Of a stretch of DNA of 64,000 nucleotides, positions 50,818 through 60,659 are shown piece by piece (the stretch's first letter is position 1; every line of letters starts with the position of its first letter). The notes beneath the pieces are model-generated. The model saw nothing but the letters and a program-made list of their open reading frames with translations. It searched no databases and was not told where the DNA came from. Both the position numbers and the translations under genes were made by a program. Source of the DNA: Loktanella sp. M215 (GTDB taxonomy: Bacteria; Pseudomonadota; Alphaproteobacteria; Rhodobacterales; Rhodobacteraceae); NCBI RefSeq assembly GCF_021735925.1, contig NZ_WMEA01000001.1, positions 3,254,001-3,318,000 on the forward strand, in the 5' to 3' direction.

Positions 50818-52494
50818 ATGTCCCGCGTCATGTTGACACACCATGCCATCCTGCGCCTGACGCTCGTCCTGCTGCTGCTGCCGTTTCAGGCGGCGGCGCA
50901 AGACGATGTATTCCCCCTCGACCAGCTGAACGTGGGGCTGACGAACCCGGGTCCTCAGGTCGACCGCGACACGCCGCAGGCTGCGATGGAAAGCTTCATC
51001 GACCTGACCGACGCCGGCGATCTGGACGCTGCGGCGCATCTGCTGGACCTCAACGACATTCCCGTTCAGGCACAGGCGCAGGCGGGTCCGTTGCTGGCCC
51101 GTCAGCTGGCCTCCGTGATCGACCGCAAGATCGTGGTCGACTGGAAGGACCTGCTGGAACGGCCAGACGCCATGGTCACCACGGGCGACGGCCCGATGGT
51201 GGGCCAGCCGCAGAAAAGCGTGCTGATCGGCTACCTCGAAAAGAACGACCGCATCGTTGCCGTGCGCCTGAACCGCGTTCAGGTTGGCGAGGACGATCCC
51301 GTCTGGGTCTTTTCGCGCGACACGGTGGACAACATCCCCGCCCTCTATAGCCTCTACGGCCCCAGCCAGCTGGAGCAGATGCTGCCAGATCCCCTGCGCC
51401 ACCCCGCCTTCTGGGGCATGCAGTGGTGGGAGGTCATTGGCCTGCCGCTCATCGCACTGGTGACCGGGCTCGTCACGCTGCTGACTTGGCGCGGCACGAA
51501 CCTGATCGCCCGCCACCAGCCCTCTGCCCTTGTCAGCGAGCTCTTGCGGGCCACGCGGATGCCCCTGACGCTGGCGATCCTCGCCTTCACGCTGTCGGTC
51601 ACCACCGCACAGGTGCTCGTCGTCTCGGGCATCGTCGATGCAATCACCGCCCCGCTGATCGTGATCCTCTTCGTCGTCGCGGCGATGATCCTCGCGATCA
51701 ACGTGATCGACGCCGTGCTGCAGCGCATGACCGGCACGCGCGATGTGGAGGAGCTGGCCTCGCCGGAATTCGGCGACCAGCGCGCCCGCGCGACGACCAT
51801 CGCGGCGCTGCGCCGCATGGCGATCGTGCTGGCGATCATCGTGGGGGCCGGTCTGGTGCTGACCTCGACCCAGACCTTCAGCGGCGCGGGTCTGTCCGTG
51901 TTGGCCAGTGCGGGCGGGATCGCGCTGGTCCTCGGCTTTGCCGCGCGCGAGGTGCTGGGCAACATCATGGCCTCGATGCAGATCTCGCTCAACCGCTCGG
52001 CCAAGGTCGGCGACCAGTTGATCTACGACGGCAACCTCTGCACGGTCGAGCGCATTCACTTCACCTTCGTGCAACTGAAGGTCTGGGACGACACGCGGCT
52101 GATCGTGCCGGTATCCAAGTTCGTGTCCGACGCCTTCATCAACCGCAGCACCAAGACCTACGGCATGATTCGTCACGCCACTCTGATTTTTGCGCCGCGC
52201 ATCGACGTGGGCCGCCTGCGCGACCATTTCCACGACTGGTGCGCGCAGGATGACCGGGTCGACGGCGACCCCGACGACATCGACTGCGTCGTGACCGATC
52301 AGGGCGACAGCGGCATCCACGTCCGCTTCGACGCCCCTGTCAAGGACCCGACCGAGGGCTGGAACTTCGAATGCGACATGCGCGAGGAGTTGATCCGCTT
52401 CGCCGCCACCCTCGAAGACGAGGACGGCACCGAATACCTGCCCCACATGGGCAGCGGCACGGCGGCGGACGCAGGACCGGGCGCGCCCGGCTGA
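50818..52494 (+). CDS. MscS-family mechanosensitive ion channel with periplasmic N-domain
   Basis: 558 residues. A signal-like N-terminus (LRLTLVLLLLPFQAAAQ) leads into a helical periplasmic domain of about 170 residues. Four or five membrane helices follow, beginning at WWEVIGLPLIALVTGLVTLL. The pore helix and MscS beta domain come next (GLSVLASAGGIALVLGFAAREVLGNIMA, then KVGDQLIYDGNLCTVERIHFTFV), and last a cytosolic C-terminal domain. It releases solutes on hypo-osmotic shock. The start is 20 bases after the DUF59 gene stop, suggesting co-transcription; it is weakly supported by a nearby GGGA. Confidence 0.88.
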   Translation: MSRVMLTHHAILRLTLVLLLLPFQAAAQDDVFPLDQLNVGLTNPGPQVDRDTPQAAMESFIDLTDAGDLDAAAHLLDLNDIPVQAQAQAGPLLARQLASVIDRKIVVDWKDLLERPDAMVTTGDGPMVGQPQKSVLIGYLEKNDRIVAVRLNRVQVGEDDPVWVFSRDTVDNIPALYSLYGPSQLEQMLPDPLRHPAFWGMQWWEVIGLPLIALVTGLVTLLTWRGTNLIARHQPSALVSELLRATRMPLTLAILAFTLSVTTAQVLVVSGIVDAITAPLIVILFVVAAMILAINVIDAVLQRMTGTRDVEELASPEFGDQRARATTIAALRRMAIVLAIIVGAGLVLTSTQTFSGAGLSVLASAGGIALVLGFAAREVLGNIMASMQISLNRSAKVGDQLIYDGNLCTVERIHFTFVQLKVWDDTRLIVPVSKFVSDAFINRSTKTYGMIRHATLIFAPRIDVGRLRDHFHDWCAQDDRVDGDPDDIDCVVTDQGDSGIHVRFDAPVKDPTEGWNFECDMREELIRFAATLEDEDGTEYLPHMGSGTAADAGPGAPG

Positions 52495-52555
52495 CCCCCT
52501 TGAGGTCGCGCCGCCCTGCCCCTACATTGGAAGTGTCAATCTGAAAGGACATCCC

Positions 52556-52918
52556 ATGTTCGGCATCCCCGGCAAGCAGGCGGTCAGCATCACCCCCAAG
52601 GCCGCCGCCCAGATCGCGAAACTGATGGCCCGCGACGGGCATCAGGGATTGCGCGTGGGCGTCAAGAAGGGCGGCTGCGCGGGTATGGAATACACCATGG
52701 ACTACGTCACCGACGTCAACCCTCTGGACGAGGTGGTCGAAGCCGATGGCGCGCGCGTCATGATCGCCCCCATGGCGCAGATGTTCCTCTTCGGCACCGA
52801 GATCGACTACGAGACGACCCTGCTGGAAAGCGGCTTCAAGTTCCGCAACCCCAACGTCGTCGACGCCTGCGGCTGCGGCGAATCGATCAAGTTCGACGAA
52901 AACCTCTCCGCCACCTGA
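52556..52918 (+). CDS. Iron-sulfur cluster assembly accessory protein (HesB/IscA/SufA type)
   Basis: A 120-residue A-type carrier. The three conserved cysteines are in GGCAGM (Cys41) and VDACGCGES (Cys104, Cys106). SITPKAAAQIAKLM opens the fold. It carries clusters to apoproteins. It lies 61 bases after the MscS stop and 1.8 kb after the DUF59 gene on the same strand. AAAGGACA lies just upstream of the ATG. A type-A repeat follows the stop, in the convergent gap with the dioxygenase gene. Confidence 0.92.
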   Translation: MFGIPGKQAVSITPKAAAQIAKLMARDGHQGLRVGVKKGGCAGMEYTMDYVTDVNPLDEVVEADGARVMIAPMAQMFLFGTEIDYETTLLESGFKFRNPNVVDACGCGESIKFDENLSAT

Positions 52919-52940
52919 TCCGGCGCGCAACACCCCCCTC

Positions 52941-52971
52941 TCTATTTCTTAAATATCCCCGCCGGAGGCAG
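52941..52971 (+). repeat. Type-A intergenic repeat, copy 3 (diverged)
   Basis: TATTTCTTAAATATCCCC then GCCGGAGGC. It is related to copies 1 and 2, with changes in the AAATACT and CTCCC parts. It lies between the convergent IscA-type and dioxygenase genes. Confidence 0.6.
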
Positions 52972-52977
52972 GCCGCG

Positions 52978-53916
52978 TCAGCGGCCTTTCTGCAGGTGAA
53001 CATAGGTCTGATCGAACCGCCGCTGCAAATGATCGATGGCCAGCACCGGATCGGCACCCGGCGGCGCGACGTTCGCATCGTGATCGGGGTTGAAGAACAG
53101 CGGCACGGAAATCCGCTCCTCTGACCCGCCCACGACCCGGTGCGGCGTGGCCTTGATCCGGCCGGCGGTCCAGATCTCCAGCATCTCGCCGAAATTGATG
53201 ACGAATTCGCCCGGCTGGGCGGACAGCGGCGTCCAGCTGCCGCCGCGGCGGCGCACCTCCAGCCCCGGCGTGCCGTCGGTGGCCAGCAGCGTCAGGCAAC
53301 CGTAATCCGTATGGGCCGCAATGCCGAAATCCCGCTCGCCCGCCCCCATGGGCCGCGCGGGATAGAAGTTGCCGCGCAGCAGGGCCATGGGCCGCCTGAA
53401 ACGGTCGGCAAAGAACGCGCCCTCCTCGCCCACCGCATCCAGCAGGGCCACCAGCAGGTCGCGGGCAAAGGCCGTGGCGTCGGCATAATAGGCGCGCAGG
53501 ACATCCGCGAAACCGGGCGGCGTGTCAGGCCACAGGTTCGGCGCATAGGCGGGCAGTTGCGCCAGCGGATCGCCCGGCGGCAGGGTCAGACCGCAGTCAA
53601 AGACTTGCTTGTAATCGGGATTCGCGTCGGGGTTCACCTGCTCCGACCCCGGCGCGCCCCAGCCCCGGTTCGATCCCGTGCGCGCCATGTCCCAGCGGAC
53701 CTTTTCCGCCGCAGGCAGCGCAAAAAAGGCGCGGTAGGTCGCGATCACGTCGCGGACGCGTGCAGCGGACAGGGGCGTGTCGTGAACGGTCAGGAAACCG
53801 ATCTCGGATGCGCCCAGCCGGGCGGCCGCCTGCGCTGCGGCATGGTCGGGATGGCCTGCGTCCAGCAACGCCGCGGCACTGATCCGGGGGATGGCGGGGG
53901 GTGGGGTCTGGGTCAT
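52978..53916 (-). CDS. 2-oxoglutarate/Fe(II) dioxygenase, isopenicillin N synthase family
   Basis: 312 residues of the IPNS/DIOX family. The N-terminal DIOX_N part covers about residues 8-110 ([24 protein letters not shown]). The iron site is HTD in [16 protein letters not shown], with the distal His in [24 protein letters not shown], where Arg is the usual 2-oxoglutarate ligand (ERIS). Such proteins oxidise diverse small molecules; bacterial members of this type are mostly uncharacterised. It is convergent with the IscA-type gene and divergent from tpiA, with 70 bases between the starts. Confidence 0.88.
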   Translation of the reverse strand: MTQTPPPAIPRISAAALLDAGHPDHAAAQAAARLGASEIGFLTVHDTPLSAARVRDVIATYRAFFALPAAEKVRWDMARTGSNRGWGAPGSEQVNPDANPDYKQVFDCGLTLPPGDPLAQLPAYAPNLWPDTPPGFADVLRAYYADATAFARDLLVALLDAVGEEGAFFADRFRRPMALLRGNFYPARPMGAGERDFGIAAHTDYGCLTLLATDGTPGLEVRRRGGSWTPLSAQPGEFVINFGEMLEIWTAGRIKATPHRVVGGSEERISVPLFFNPDHDANVAPPGADPVLAIDHLQRRFDQTYVHLQKGR

Positions 53917-53986
53917 GGTGCGCTGGGCCTTTCGATCCGTTCACGCAGTTGCTACCAAAGTGCCAGACAAACGCAAAGGATGGATC

Positions 53987-54730
53987 ATGCGCCGCAAACT
54001 TGCCGCCGGGAACTGGAAGATGAACGGAACCACCGATGCGCTGGTGCAGGTCAAGGCGCTGACCGACGCGCACCCGGACCCGGACGTGGACCTGCTGCTC
54101 TGCCCGCCCGCCACGCTGATCGCACAGATGGCATGGGCGCGTGGCACGCACGCGCTGCAGATCGGGGGGCAGGATTGCCACGCATCCGACAGCGGCGCGC
54201 ACACGGGCGACATCGCGGCTGTGATGCTGAAGGACGCGGGCGCCAGTCACGTCATCGTCGGCCACTCGGAACGCCGTGCCGACCACGGCGAGACCGATGA
54301 GGACGTCTCGGCCAAGGCCGCGGCGGCCCATGCGGCCGGCCTGATCGCGGTGATCTGCATCGGAGAGACCCTCGCGCAGCGCGACGCAGGCGAAGCCCTG
54401 CAAGTCGTCACGGATCAGTTGAAGGGATCGCTGCCGCAGGGCGCCACGGCGGCCAACACGGTGATCGCCTATGAACCCGTCTGGGCCATCGGCACCGGAC
54501 GCGTGCCGACGCTGGACCAGATCGGAGAGGTCCACGGCACCCTGCGCGGCACCCTGCGCGACCTGATGCGCGAGGCGGCGGGCGTGCGGATCCTTTACGG
54601 CGGCTCTGTCAAGGGATCGAACGCGGCAGAGATCTTCTCGGTCGCGGATGTGGACGGGGCGCTGGTGGGCGGTGCCAGCCTGACCGCCGCGGACTTCGGC
54701 CCGATCATCACGGCGCTGGAAAACGCCTGA
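53987..54730 (+). CDS. tpiA: Triosephosphate isomerase
   Basis: A 247-residue TIM-barrel enzyme of glycolysis and gluconeogenesis. The catalytic residues are present: Lys11 in AAGNWKMNG, His in VIVGHSERR, and Glu in [12 protein letters not shown]. The phosphate loop ends in [14 protein letters not shown] and VGGASL. The start has AAAGGAT about 6 bases upstream; longer frames run into the divergent control region. It is a single gene closed by a strong hairpin. The length is normal. Confidence 0.95.
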   Translation: MRRKLAAGNWKMNGTTDALVQVKALTDAHPDPDVDLLLCPPATLIAQMAWARGTHALQIGGQDCHASDSGAHTGDIAAVMLKDAGASHVIVGHSERRADHGETDEDVSAKAAAAHAAGLIAVICIGETLAQRDAGEALQVVTDQLKGSLPQGATAANTVIAYEPVWAIGTGRVPTLDQIGEVHGTLRGTLRDLMREAAGVRILYGGSVKGSNAAEIFSVADVDGALVGGASLTAADFGPIITALENA

Positions 54731-54737
54731 CGCAAAG

Positions 54738-54762
54738 TCGCCCGCCGTGCATCGGCGGGCGA
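54738..54762. terminator. Bidirectional hairpin between tpiA and the RND pump gene
   Basis: TCGCCCGCCG, loop TGCAT, CGGCGGGCGA: a perfect 10-bp stem in a 35-base gap between convergent genes. There is no T-run on either side. Confidence 0.65.
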
Positions 54763-54765
54763 GAT

Positions 54766-57700
54766 CTATTCCGCAGGCGTGTCCTGCGGCTTGTTCACGT
54801 TCAGCCCGCGCATCAGCAGACCGGTGACGCGTGAACGCCCCCCTTCGATCACCGAGAAAAGCGAGGGGATGAAGATCAGCGACAGCAGGGTCGAGAGCAG
54901 CAGTCCGCCGATCACCGCGACGGCCATCGGCGCGCGGAACTCTCCACCCGCCCCCAAGGCCAACGCCGACGGCAACATGCCCGCGGCCATGGCAATGGTC
55001 GTCATCACGATGGGCCGCGCACGCTTGTGGCCTGCATCAATCATGGCGTCGTTCCGTGGGGCACCGTGGTGCATCGCCTCGATCGCGAATTCGACCAGCA
55101 TGATCGCGTTCTTGGTCACGATCCCCATCAGCATCAAAAAGCCGATCATCACCGACAGGCCAATCGCGGACCCGGTCAGATACAGCGCAAGGATCGCGCC
55201 GCCGATGGCCAGCGGGAGCGACATGAGAATGGTGAAGGGCGTCACGAAGCTGCCAAAGAGCAGCACCAGCACGACATAGACCAGCAGGATACCCGCCCCC
55301 ATCGCCGCCCCGAAGGCGGCGAAGACTTCGCCCTGCACCTTGGCGTCGCCGGTGGGCTGCACGCGGGCCCCTTCGGGCAACTCTGGCCCCGCGGCGGGCA
55401 GCGCAAAGATCGCCGTCGTGGCCTGACCCAGCACCGCCCCGTCGGCGAGGTCCGCCTGCAGGGTGATCCGGGTCTCGCGGTCGTAGCGCTCGATCGACGA
55501 CGGCCCGTTCGCCAGCGTCACGTCTGCGACAACCGACAAAGGCACCGGCGTGCCCGCCTGCGTCGGAATCCGCTGGCTGGCCAGCAGGTCGAGGTTGCGG
55601 CGGTTGTCCTCTGCGATGCGCACGACGATGGGGATCTGCCGCCCGTCTTCGGTGCTGAATTTCGCAAGGTTCGCGTCGTTGTCACCAATGGTCAGCACCC
55701 GGATGGTCGAGGCGAGGTCAGAGGCGGTGACGCCCAGTTCCGCCGCGATCTGCGGCCGCGGGGTGATCCGCAGTTCCGGCCGTTCGAGGCTGGCGGCATT
55801 GGTCACGTTCTTGATCGAGGCAACACCCGACATCTCCTGCGCCATCTGCTGGGCGGCCTGCGTCACGATCTCCAGATCGTCGCCGAGGACCGCGACGTTC
55901 ACCGCGCGCTCACCATTTCCGGCCAGCATATTCACGCGTGCATCCGGCAAATCGGCCAGACGGGCCACCAGTTCATCCTCGATCACGAACTGGCTGCGGT
56001 CGCGGGTGTCCTTGGCGCCCAGCGTCACCGTGACGGTCGCCTTGGCCACGTTGCCGCCGCTGCCGCCCTGCACGAGGACATTCTGCACCTCGGGGATGTC
56101 ATGCGCGCGGCTGGCGATCACGTTGGTCAGTGCGCGGGTTTCGTCCAGCGTGGCACCGGGGGGCAGTTCCACGCTGACCCGCAGACGGCCCTCGTCCGCC
56201 TCCGGAATGAACTCCGAAGGCAGCAGGGTCGCGGAATAGATCGAGCCTGCGAAGATCCCGAGGCCCAGGATCATCGTGATCAGCCGGTGGTGCAGCGTCC
56301 ATTTCAGCACGCGCATGTAGCCGCGCATGACGAAGCCGTCACGCTCTTCATGGCTGACCTTGTCCTTGAGCAGGTAGGCCGCCATCATCGGCGTGATCAG
56401 CCGCGCGACCAGCAACGAGAACAGGACCGCGACCGCAACGGTCAGGCCGAACTGCTTGAAATACTGCCCCGCGATGCCGGACATGAAGCTGACGGGCGCA
56501 AAGACCGCGACGATGGTGAAACTGATCGCGACGACGGTCATGCCGATCTCGGACGCGGCTTCCTCGGTCGCTTCATAGGCCGGTTTGCCCATGTTGATGT
56601 GTCTGACGATGTTCTCGATTTCCACGATAGCGTCGTCGACGAGGATACCCGTGACCAGCGTGATCCCCAGCAGCGACACGGTGTTGAGCGAGAAGCCCAG
56701 CATCTGCATGACGAAGAACGTCGGGATGATCGACAGCGGCAGGGCGACGGCGGTGATCAGCGTGGCGCGCCAGTTCTTGAGGAACAGGAACACGACGATG
56801 ATCGCAAGGGCCGCCCCTTCGTAAAGCGTCTCCATCGCGGAATGGTAGTTGCCCTCGGTATAATCTGTAGCGTCGTCGATCAGGGTGATGTCCACGTCCG
56901 GATAAGCGGCGCGAACCTCGACCAGACGGTCGCGGACGCGTTCGGCCACGGACAGGTCCGACGCCCCCGTGGCACGGAACACGCCGAAGGCCACGACGGG
57001 CTGCGCGTCGAGGGTGGCGAAATCGCGCGCCTCTGACGGGCCGTCGATGATGTCGCCCACGTCTGACAGCCGGATCGTGCGACCGTCGGGCATCGACAGG
57101 GGCGTGGCGGCCAGTTGCGCGATGGTGGCCGCACCGCCGAGGGTCCGGATCGAGAACTCCTGCCCCGCCAGATCGCCGCGCCCGGCGCCCTGATTGATGT
57201 TGGTGGCCGAGAGTTGCCGGCTGATGGACGCAGCCGAGATTCCGAAGGCCAGCAGGCGCTGCGGGTCGAGTTCAACCTTGATCTCGCGGTCCGCGCCACC
57301 GAGGCGTTCGATCTTGCCCAGACCCGCGATGCCCTGCAGTTCGCGGTTCAGAACCTCGTCCACGAAATAGGACAGATCTTCGATGCTGCGGGTGGGGTCG
57401 GACACGGCATAGGTCATGATCGCCTGACCGGTGATGTCCAGACGCTGCACCAATGGTTCGGTAATGCTGTCCGGCAGTGATGACCGGGCGCGGGTGACCG
57501 CGTCCTTGACGTCGTTCAGGGCGCGGTCGCTGTCGGTGGACAGTTCGAATTCGACCGTCGTCTGGCTGCTGCTGTCGGTGGCGACAGAGGTGATGTGCTT
57601 GACCCCAGTGATCGAGGAGATGCTATCCTCAATCGGCTTGGTCACCTGCGTGATCAGTTCCGACGGCGCGGCCCCCGGCTGGCCCACGGCCACGGTGATG

Positions 57701-57831
57701 ATCGGCACGTCGATGTTGGGAAACTGCGTGACCGGCAGGCCGCGGAACGCAAAAAGGCCCACGAGGACCAGCACGAGGAAGGCGGCGATGGGCGGGACCG
57801 GATGCCGGATCGCCCAAGTGGACATGTTCAT
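54766..57831 (-). CDS. RND efflux transporter, HAE-1-like inner-membrane pump
   Basis: A 1021-residue proton-driven efflux pump of the AcrB/MdtB type. Features visible are an N-terminal helix after WAIRHPVPPIAAFLVLVLVG and porter domains with AADREIKVELDP-type segments. The proton relay is in TGILVDDAIVEIENI, with two adjacent Asp residues in helix 4. A second membrane block begins near GAGILLVYVVLVLLFGSFVTP and includes the Lys-bearing MGIVTKNAIMLVEFAIE. It overlaps the adaptor gene by ATGA. No outer-membrane channel gene is nearby, so it probably uses a shared TolC. The substrates are unknown. Confidence 0.92.
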   Translation of the reverse strand: MNMSTWAIRHPVPPIAAFLVLVLVGLFAFRGLPVTQFPNIDVPIITVAVGQPGAAPSELITQVTKPIEDSISSITGVKHITSVATDSSSQTTVEFELSTDSDRALNDVKDAVTRARSSLPDSITEPLVQRLDITGQAIMTYAVSDPTRSIEDLSYFVDEVLNRELQGIAGLGKIERLGGADREIKVELDPQRLLAFGISAASISRQLSATNINQGAGRGDLAGQEFSIRTLGGAATIAQLAATPLSMPDGRTIRLSDVGDIIDGPSEARDFATLDAQPVVAFGVFRATGASDLSVAERVRDRLVEVRAAYPDVDITLIDDATDYTEGNYHSAMETLYEGAALAIIVVFLFLKNWRATLITAVALPLSIIPTFFVMQMLGFSLNTVSLLGITLVTGILVDDAIVEIENIVRHINMGKPAYEATEEAASEIGMTVVAISFTIVAVFAPVSFMSGIAGQYFKQFGLTVAVAVLFSLLVARLITPMMAAYLLKDKVSHEERDGFVMRGYMRVLKWTLHHRLITMILGLGIFAGSIYSATLLPSEFIPEADEGRLRVSVELPPGATLDETRALTNVIASRAHDIPEVQNVLVQGGSGGNVAKATVTVTLGAKDTRDRSQFVIEDELVARLADLPDARVNMLAGNGERAVNVAVLGDDLEIVTQAAQQMAQEMSGVASIKNVTNAASLERPELRITPRPQIAAELGVTASDLASTIRVLTIGDNDANLAKFSTEDGRQIPIVVRIAEDNRRNLDLLASQRIPTQAGTPVPLSVVADVTLANGPSSIERYDRETRITLQADLADGAVLGQATTAIFALPAAGPELPEGARVQPTGDAKVQGEVFAAFGAAMGAGILLVYVVLVLLFGSFVTPFTILMSLPLAIGGAILALYLTGSAIGLSVMIGFLMLMGIVTKNAIMLVEFAIEAMHHGAPRNDAMIDAGHKRARPIVMTTIAMAAGMLPSALALGAGGEFRAPMAVAVIGGLLLSTLLSLIFIPSLFSVIEGGRSRVTGLLMRGLNVNKPQDTPAE

Positions 57832-59078
57832 TCCGTGGCCTCCACGGCGGCCTGATCGTTTGGCGCAGGGGCCGGCGCCGCACGGTCGGCGGGCGGCACC
57901 GGCGTCACCTTGTCGCCTGTGCGAAAGAAGGCGCCCGCACGCAGCAGGACCGTGTCGCCTGCCGACAGGCCCGCGGTGATCTCGCGCAGCCCCGCCGAGA
58001 CGACACCAAGTTGCACTTCCACCTGCTGGACCGTGCCGTCGACGACCTTCTGCACCGTGCTGACGCCACCGCTGGTCGTCACGGCAGAGACCGGCAGCGT
58101 CAGTGCGGTCCGCTGCGCCGTGCGGATATCGGCGCTGGCGAAGATGCCGACGCGCAGCCCCGCCTGATCGACGATGCTGACGCGCACGGTGCCAAGGCGG
58201 CTGACCGGATCGACCTGCGGACTGATCCGGCGCACGGTGCCGTCGCGCGGCGGGAGGCCCGCCACACGGATGCTGACCGGGTCGCCGACGCTGACCTTGA
58301 CCAGATCAGTCTCGACGATCTCCAGTTCCGCCTCGATCTGGCCGTCGCGGATCATGTCGAACATCGCCATGCCGGCGTTGGACAGATCGCCCAGCCGCGC
58401 GGTGCGGTCGGCGATGATGCCGTCCACGGGCGCCTTGACCGTCGCCCATGACAGGTTAAGGGCTGCGATGTCGCGCGCGGCTTCGGCCTGCGCCAGCTGG
58501 GCCTTCGCTGCGGCAACGGCAGCCTGCGCCGACTGCACGGTGGCATTGGCGCCGTCGGACGCCGCCTGCGCCTGATCGAGGGCGGATTGAGAGACAGCCC
58601 CGTCGCTGCGCAACTGCCGCGACCGGTCCAGCGCACTTGTCGTCTGCGTCGCATTGGCGGTGGCAGAGGCCACCTGCCCTTCGGCCTGCGCAATCGCGGC
58701 CTCGGCTGCGGCACGGTTGGCGTCGGCCTGCTGCAACTGCGCGGTCAGCGTCTGATCGTTGAGTTGCGCCAGCGTGTCGCCCTTTTTGACCGTGTCGCCG
58801 ACTTCCACCAGCAGCGATACGATTTCGGCACCCGACACGCGGGCGGACACCACGACGTCCTCTCGGGCCAGAAGCCCGCCGGAGGCGCTGACGACCTGCG
58901 TCACTTCCGTCATCTGCGCCGGCACGACGGTCACGCTGGGGGCCGTGACGCTGGCAGGCGCCTCTGACGCGGCCTCTTGTGCCGCGACGGCGACCGGCTG
59001 GACCACGGCGCAGATCGCAAGGATCAGGCCTGTCACGGTCGCGCGCCGGATGTGGCGGACAAAGACGGTCGGTGTCAT
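57828..59078 (-). CDS. RND efflux periplasmic adaptor subunit (membrane fusion protein)
   Basis: A 416-residue HlyD/AcrA-type adaptor with an export signal (VTGLILAICAVVQPVAVAAQ). The barrel-sandwich halves are VVSARVSGAEIVSLLVEVGDTVKKGDTLAQLN and VKAPVDGIIADRTARLGD. A long alpha-helical hairpin of Ala/Gln repeats lies between them (about residues 125-210). The C-terminal beta-barrel carries GDPVSIRVAGLPPRDGTVRRISP. It links the pump to an outer-membrane channel. The start at 59078 lacks a close ribosome site. The 234 bases upstream, before the histidine kinase stop, hold no clear promoter or structure. Confidence 0.9.
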   Translation of the reverse strand: MTPTVFVRHIRRATVTGLILAICAVVQPVAVAAQEAASEAPASVTAPSVTVVPAQMTEVTQVVSASGGLLAREDVVVSARVSGAEIVSLLVEVGDTVKKGDTLAQLNDQTLTAQLQQADANRAAAEAAIAQAEGQVASATANATQTTSALDRSRQLRSDGAVSQSALDQAQAASDGANATVQSAQAAVAAAKAQLAQAEAARDIAALNLSWATVKAPVDGIIADRTARLGDLSNAGMAMFDMIRDGQIEAELEIVETDLVKVSVGDPVSIRVAGLPPRDGTVRRISPQVDPVSRLGTVRVSIVDQAGLRVGIFASADIRTAQRTALTLPVSAVTTSGGVSTVQKVVDGTVQQVEVQLGVVSAGLREITAGLSAGDTVLLRAGAFFRTGDKVTPVPPADRAAPAPAPNDQAAVEATE

Positions 59079-59312
59079 GCTTGGTAAGCCCTTGATGGGG
59101 CGCGACAGCACATCGGGATGGCGCAGGCTGCGGAACCACCGCCGACCGCACCGGATCCCGCGCACGACCGCGCCTGAATTCTTTCCATGTAAGTCTGACA
59201 GGACGCATACAAGATGTCACCCGGCAACCATGCCGCAAGTGTGACCCCGCCGCGTCATCCGCCCGCGCCGTTGCCAGATCGTCACGCTGTTTAGGCCAGA
59301 CGCGTCTGCACG

Positions 59313-60659
59313 TCAGACGGGTGCAAACCGCAGCGCAACGACAAGACCCGGCGCGTTGTCCGCCAGCGTCAGGCCCGCGTCGTGCAGGTCAGCGATCACC
59401 GACACGAGGCTGAGCCCCAGCCCGCTGCCCGGCGTGGCCCGGCTGCGGTCCAGCCGATAAAGACGCTGCAACACATTTTCGCGCTCGGCCTCGGGGATGC
59501 CGGGGCCGCGGTCGGCGACACTCAGCACGATGTGGCCCGCCGTGCGGCGCAAGCCGATGGTGATCGGGGTGCCGTCTTCCGTGTGGCGCAGGGCATTCTC
59601 GATCAGGTTGGCCAGAATCTGCCCCAGCAGATCGCGGTCGCCCAGCACCGTGGCCGTCTCCGTCTCGATCTTCAGATCCAGCGTGCGCCCCGTCTCGGCG
59701 GCGGTAGGGTCGTAGAGTTCGGCAAAGGTCTGCACCAAGGGCACCAGATCGACCGGCGCGAAGCGGCTTTTCGGCGTCCCCGCCTCGATCTGGGCGATCT
59801 GCAGCAATGCGTGAAAGACCGAGACGACGCCCGCGATCTCTGCCGTGGCCTGATCGACGAGGGCGGTGGCATCGGGCGGCAAAGGCAGGCCCGACAACTC
59901 GTCCAGATGCACGGAGATGCGCTGGATCGGTGTCTTGAGGTCGTGCGCCACGTCCGAAGAGACCTGTCGCAGCGCGTCCACGCTGGCCTCTTGCGCGCTG
60001 GCCATGCGGTCGATCCGGACGCCGATGCGGTGGAAGTCGTCGGACCAGCGTGGCGTCGGATTGACCCGTGCGGCCAGATTGCCGGTGGTCAGCTGATCAA
60101 GCGTATTGCCCAGCACCCGCACCTGACGCGCGGCGCGCCGCGCGAGGATCAGCGCGGCGCCCAATGCGATCGTCAGGGTCGGCAGCAGCGACAGCAGGAC
60201 GATATTGCGAAACACCCGCCACAGCTGATCGATCTCGGCCCGGCTGCGGGCGACCGTCAGTTGCCCGCCGCGCAGGGGCGTGGTCAGGGCCAGATACTGG
60301 CCGTCGATGGGGGTGTCGGGATCGTTGATCGTGGTCAGGAAGTAGCCATCCTGATCCTGTGCCAGCACGCCGTTGCCGAAACGCTGCCCCTGCCCCGTGA
60401 CATAGGACAGCACCATGCGGTTGGGGTCGGTCACGCGCGCCTCTGCCGTGACCAGCGCAGCAAGGGCGCCGGCAGACGGGGCGGCGCGGAACCCCGCAAT
60501 ATCCTGCGTCAGCTCGCGGCGCATGGTGGCATCCAGCGACGACCGGCTGGCGGTATAGCTGGCGGTCAGACTGGCCAAGCTGACGACGGCAAACAGCGCC
60601 ACCAGTCCCAGCGCCAGACGGACGGGGCTGGCACGCAACAGGGCGCCGATGCGACTCAC
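59313..60659 (-). CDS. Sensor histidine kinase
   Basis: A 448-residue membrane kinase. Two helices (about residues 15-33 and 152-172) bracket a periplasmic sensor of roughly 115 residues. HAMP follows (RVLGNTLDQLTTGNLAARV), then a dimerisation helix with the phospho-accepting His239 in SSDVAHDLKTPI. The ATPase has N-box ILANLIENALRH, G1 ADRGPGIP and G2 GSGLGLSLV. It is ATGA-coupled to the response regulator upstream. Its location beside a pump-adaptor pair and an HtrA protease suggests an envelope-stress or efflux-control system. Confidence 0.92.
   Translation of the reverse strand: MSRIGALLRASPVRLALGLVALFAVVSLASLTASYTASRSSLDATMRRELTQDIAGFRAAPSAGALAALVTAEARVTDPNRMVLSYVTGQGQRFGNGVLAQDQDGYFLTTINDPDTPIDGQYLALTTPLRGGQLTVARSRAEIDQLWRVFRNIVLLSLLPTLTIALGAALILARRAARQVRVLGNTLDQLTTGNLAARVNPTPRWSDDFHRIGVRIDRMASAQEASVDALRQVSSDVAHDLKTPIQRISVHLDELSGLPLPPDATALVDQATAEIAGVVSVFHALLQIAQIEAGTPKSRFAPVDLVPLVQTFAELYDPTAAETGRTLDLKIETETATVLGDRDLLGQILANLIENALRHTEDGTPITIGLRRTAGHIVLSVADRGPGIPEAERENVLQRLYRLDRSRATPGSGLGLSLVSVIADLHDAGLTLADNAPGLVVALRFAPV

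Noticed and set aside
55027..57036. A 669-codon plus-strand frame over the RND pump gene
   Set aside because: Gln/His/Arg-rich shadow typical of antisense to membrane proteins.
59079..59312. A gene or clear promoter in the gap between the adaptor and the kinase genes
   Set aside because: No frame with a ribosome site and sensible product. A TTGTAT/TACATG pair on the minus strand is too weak to call.
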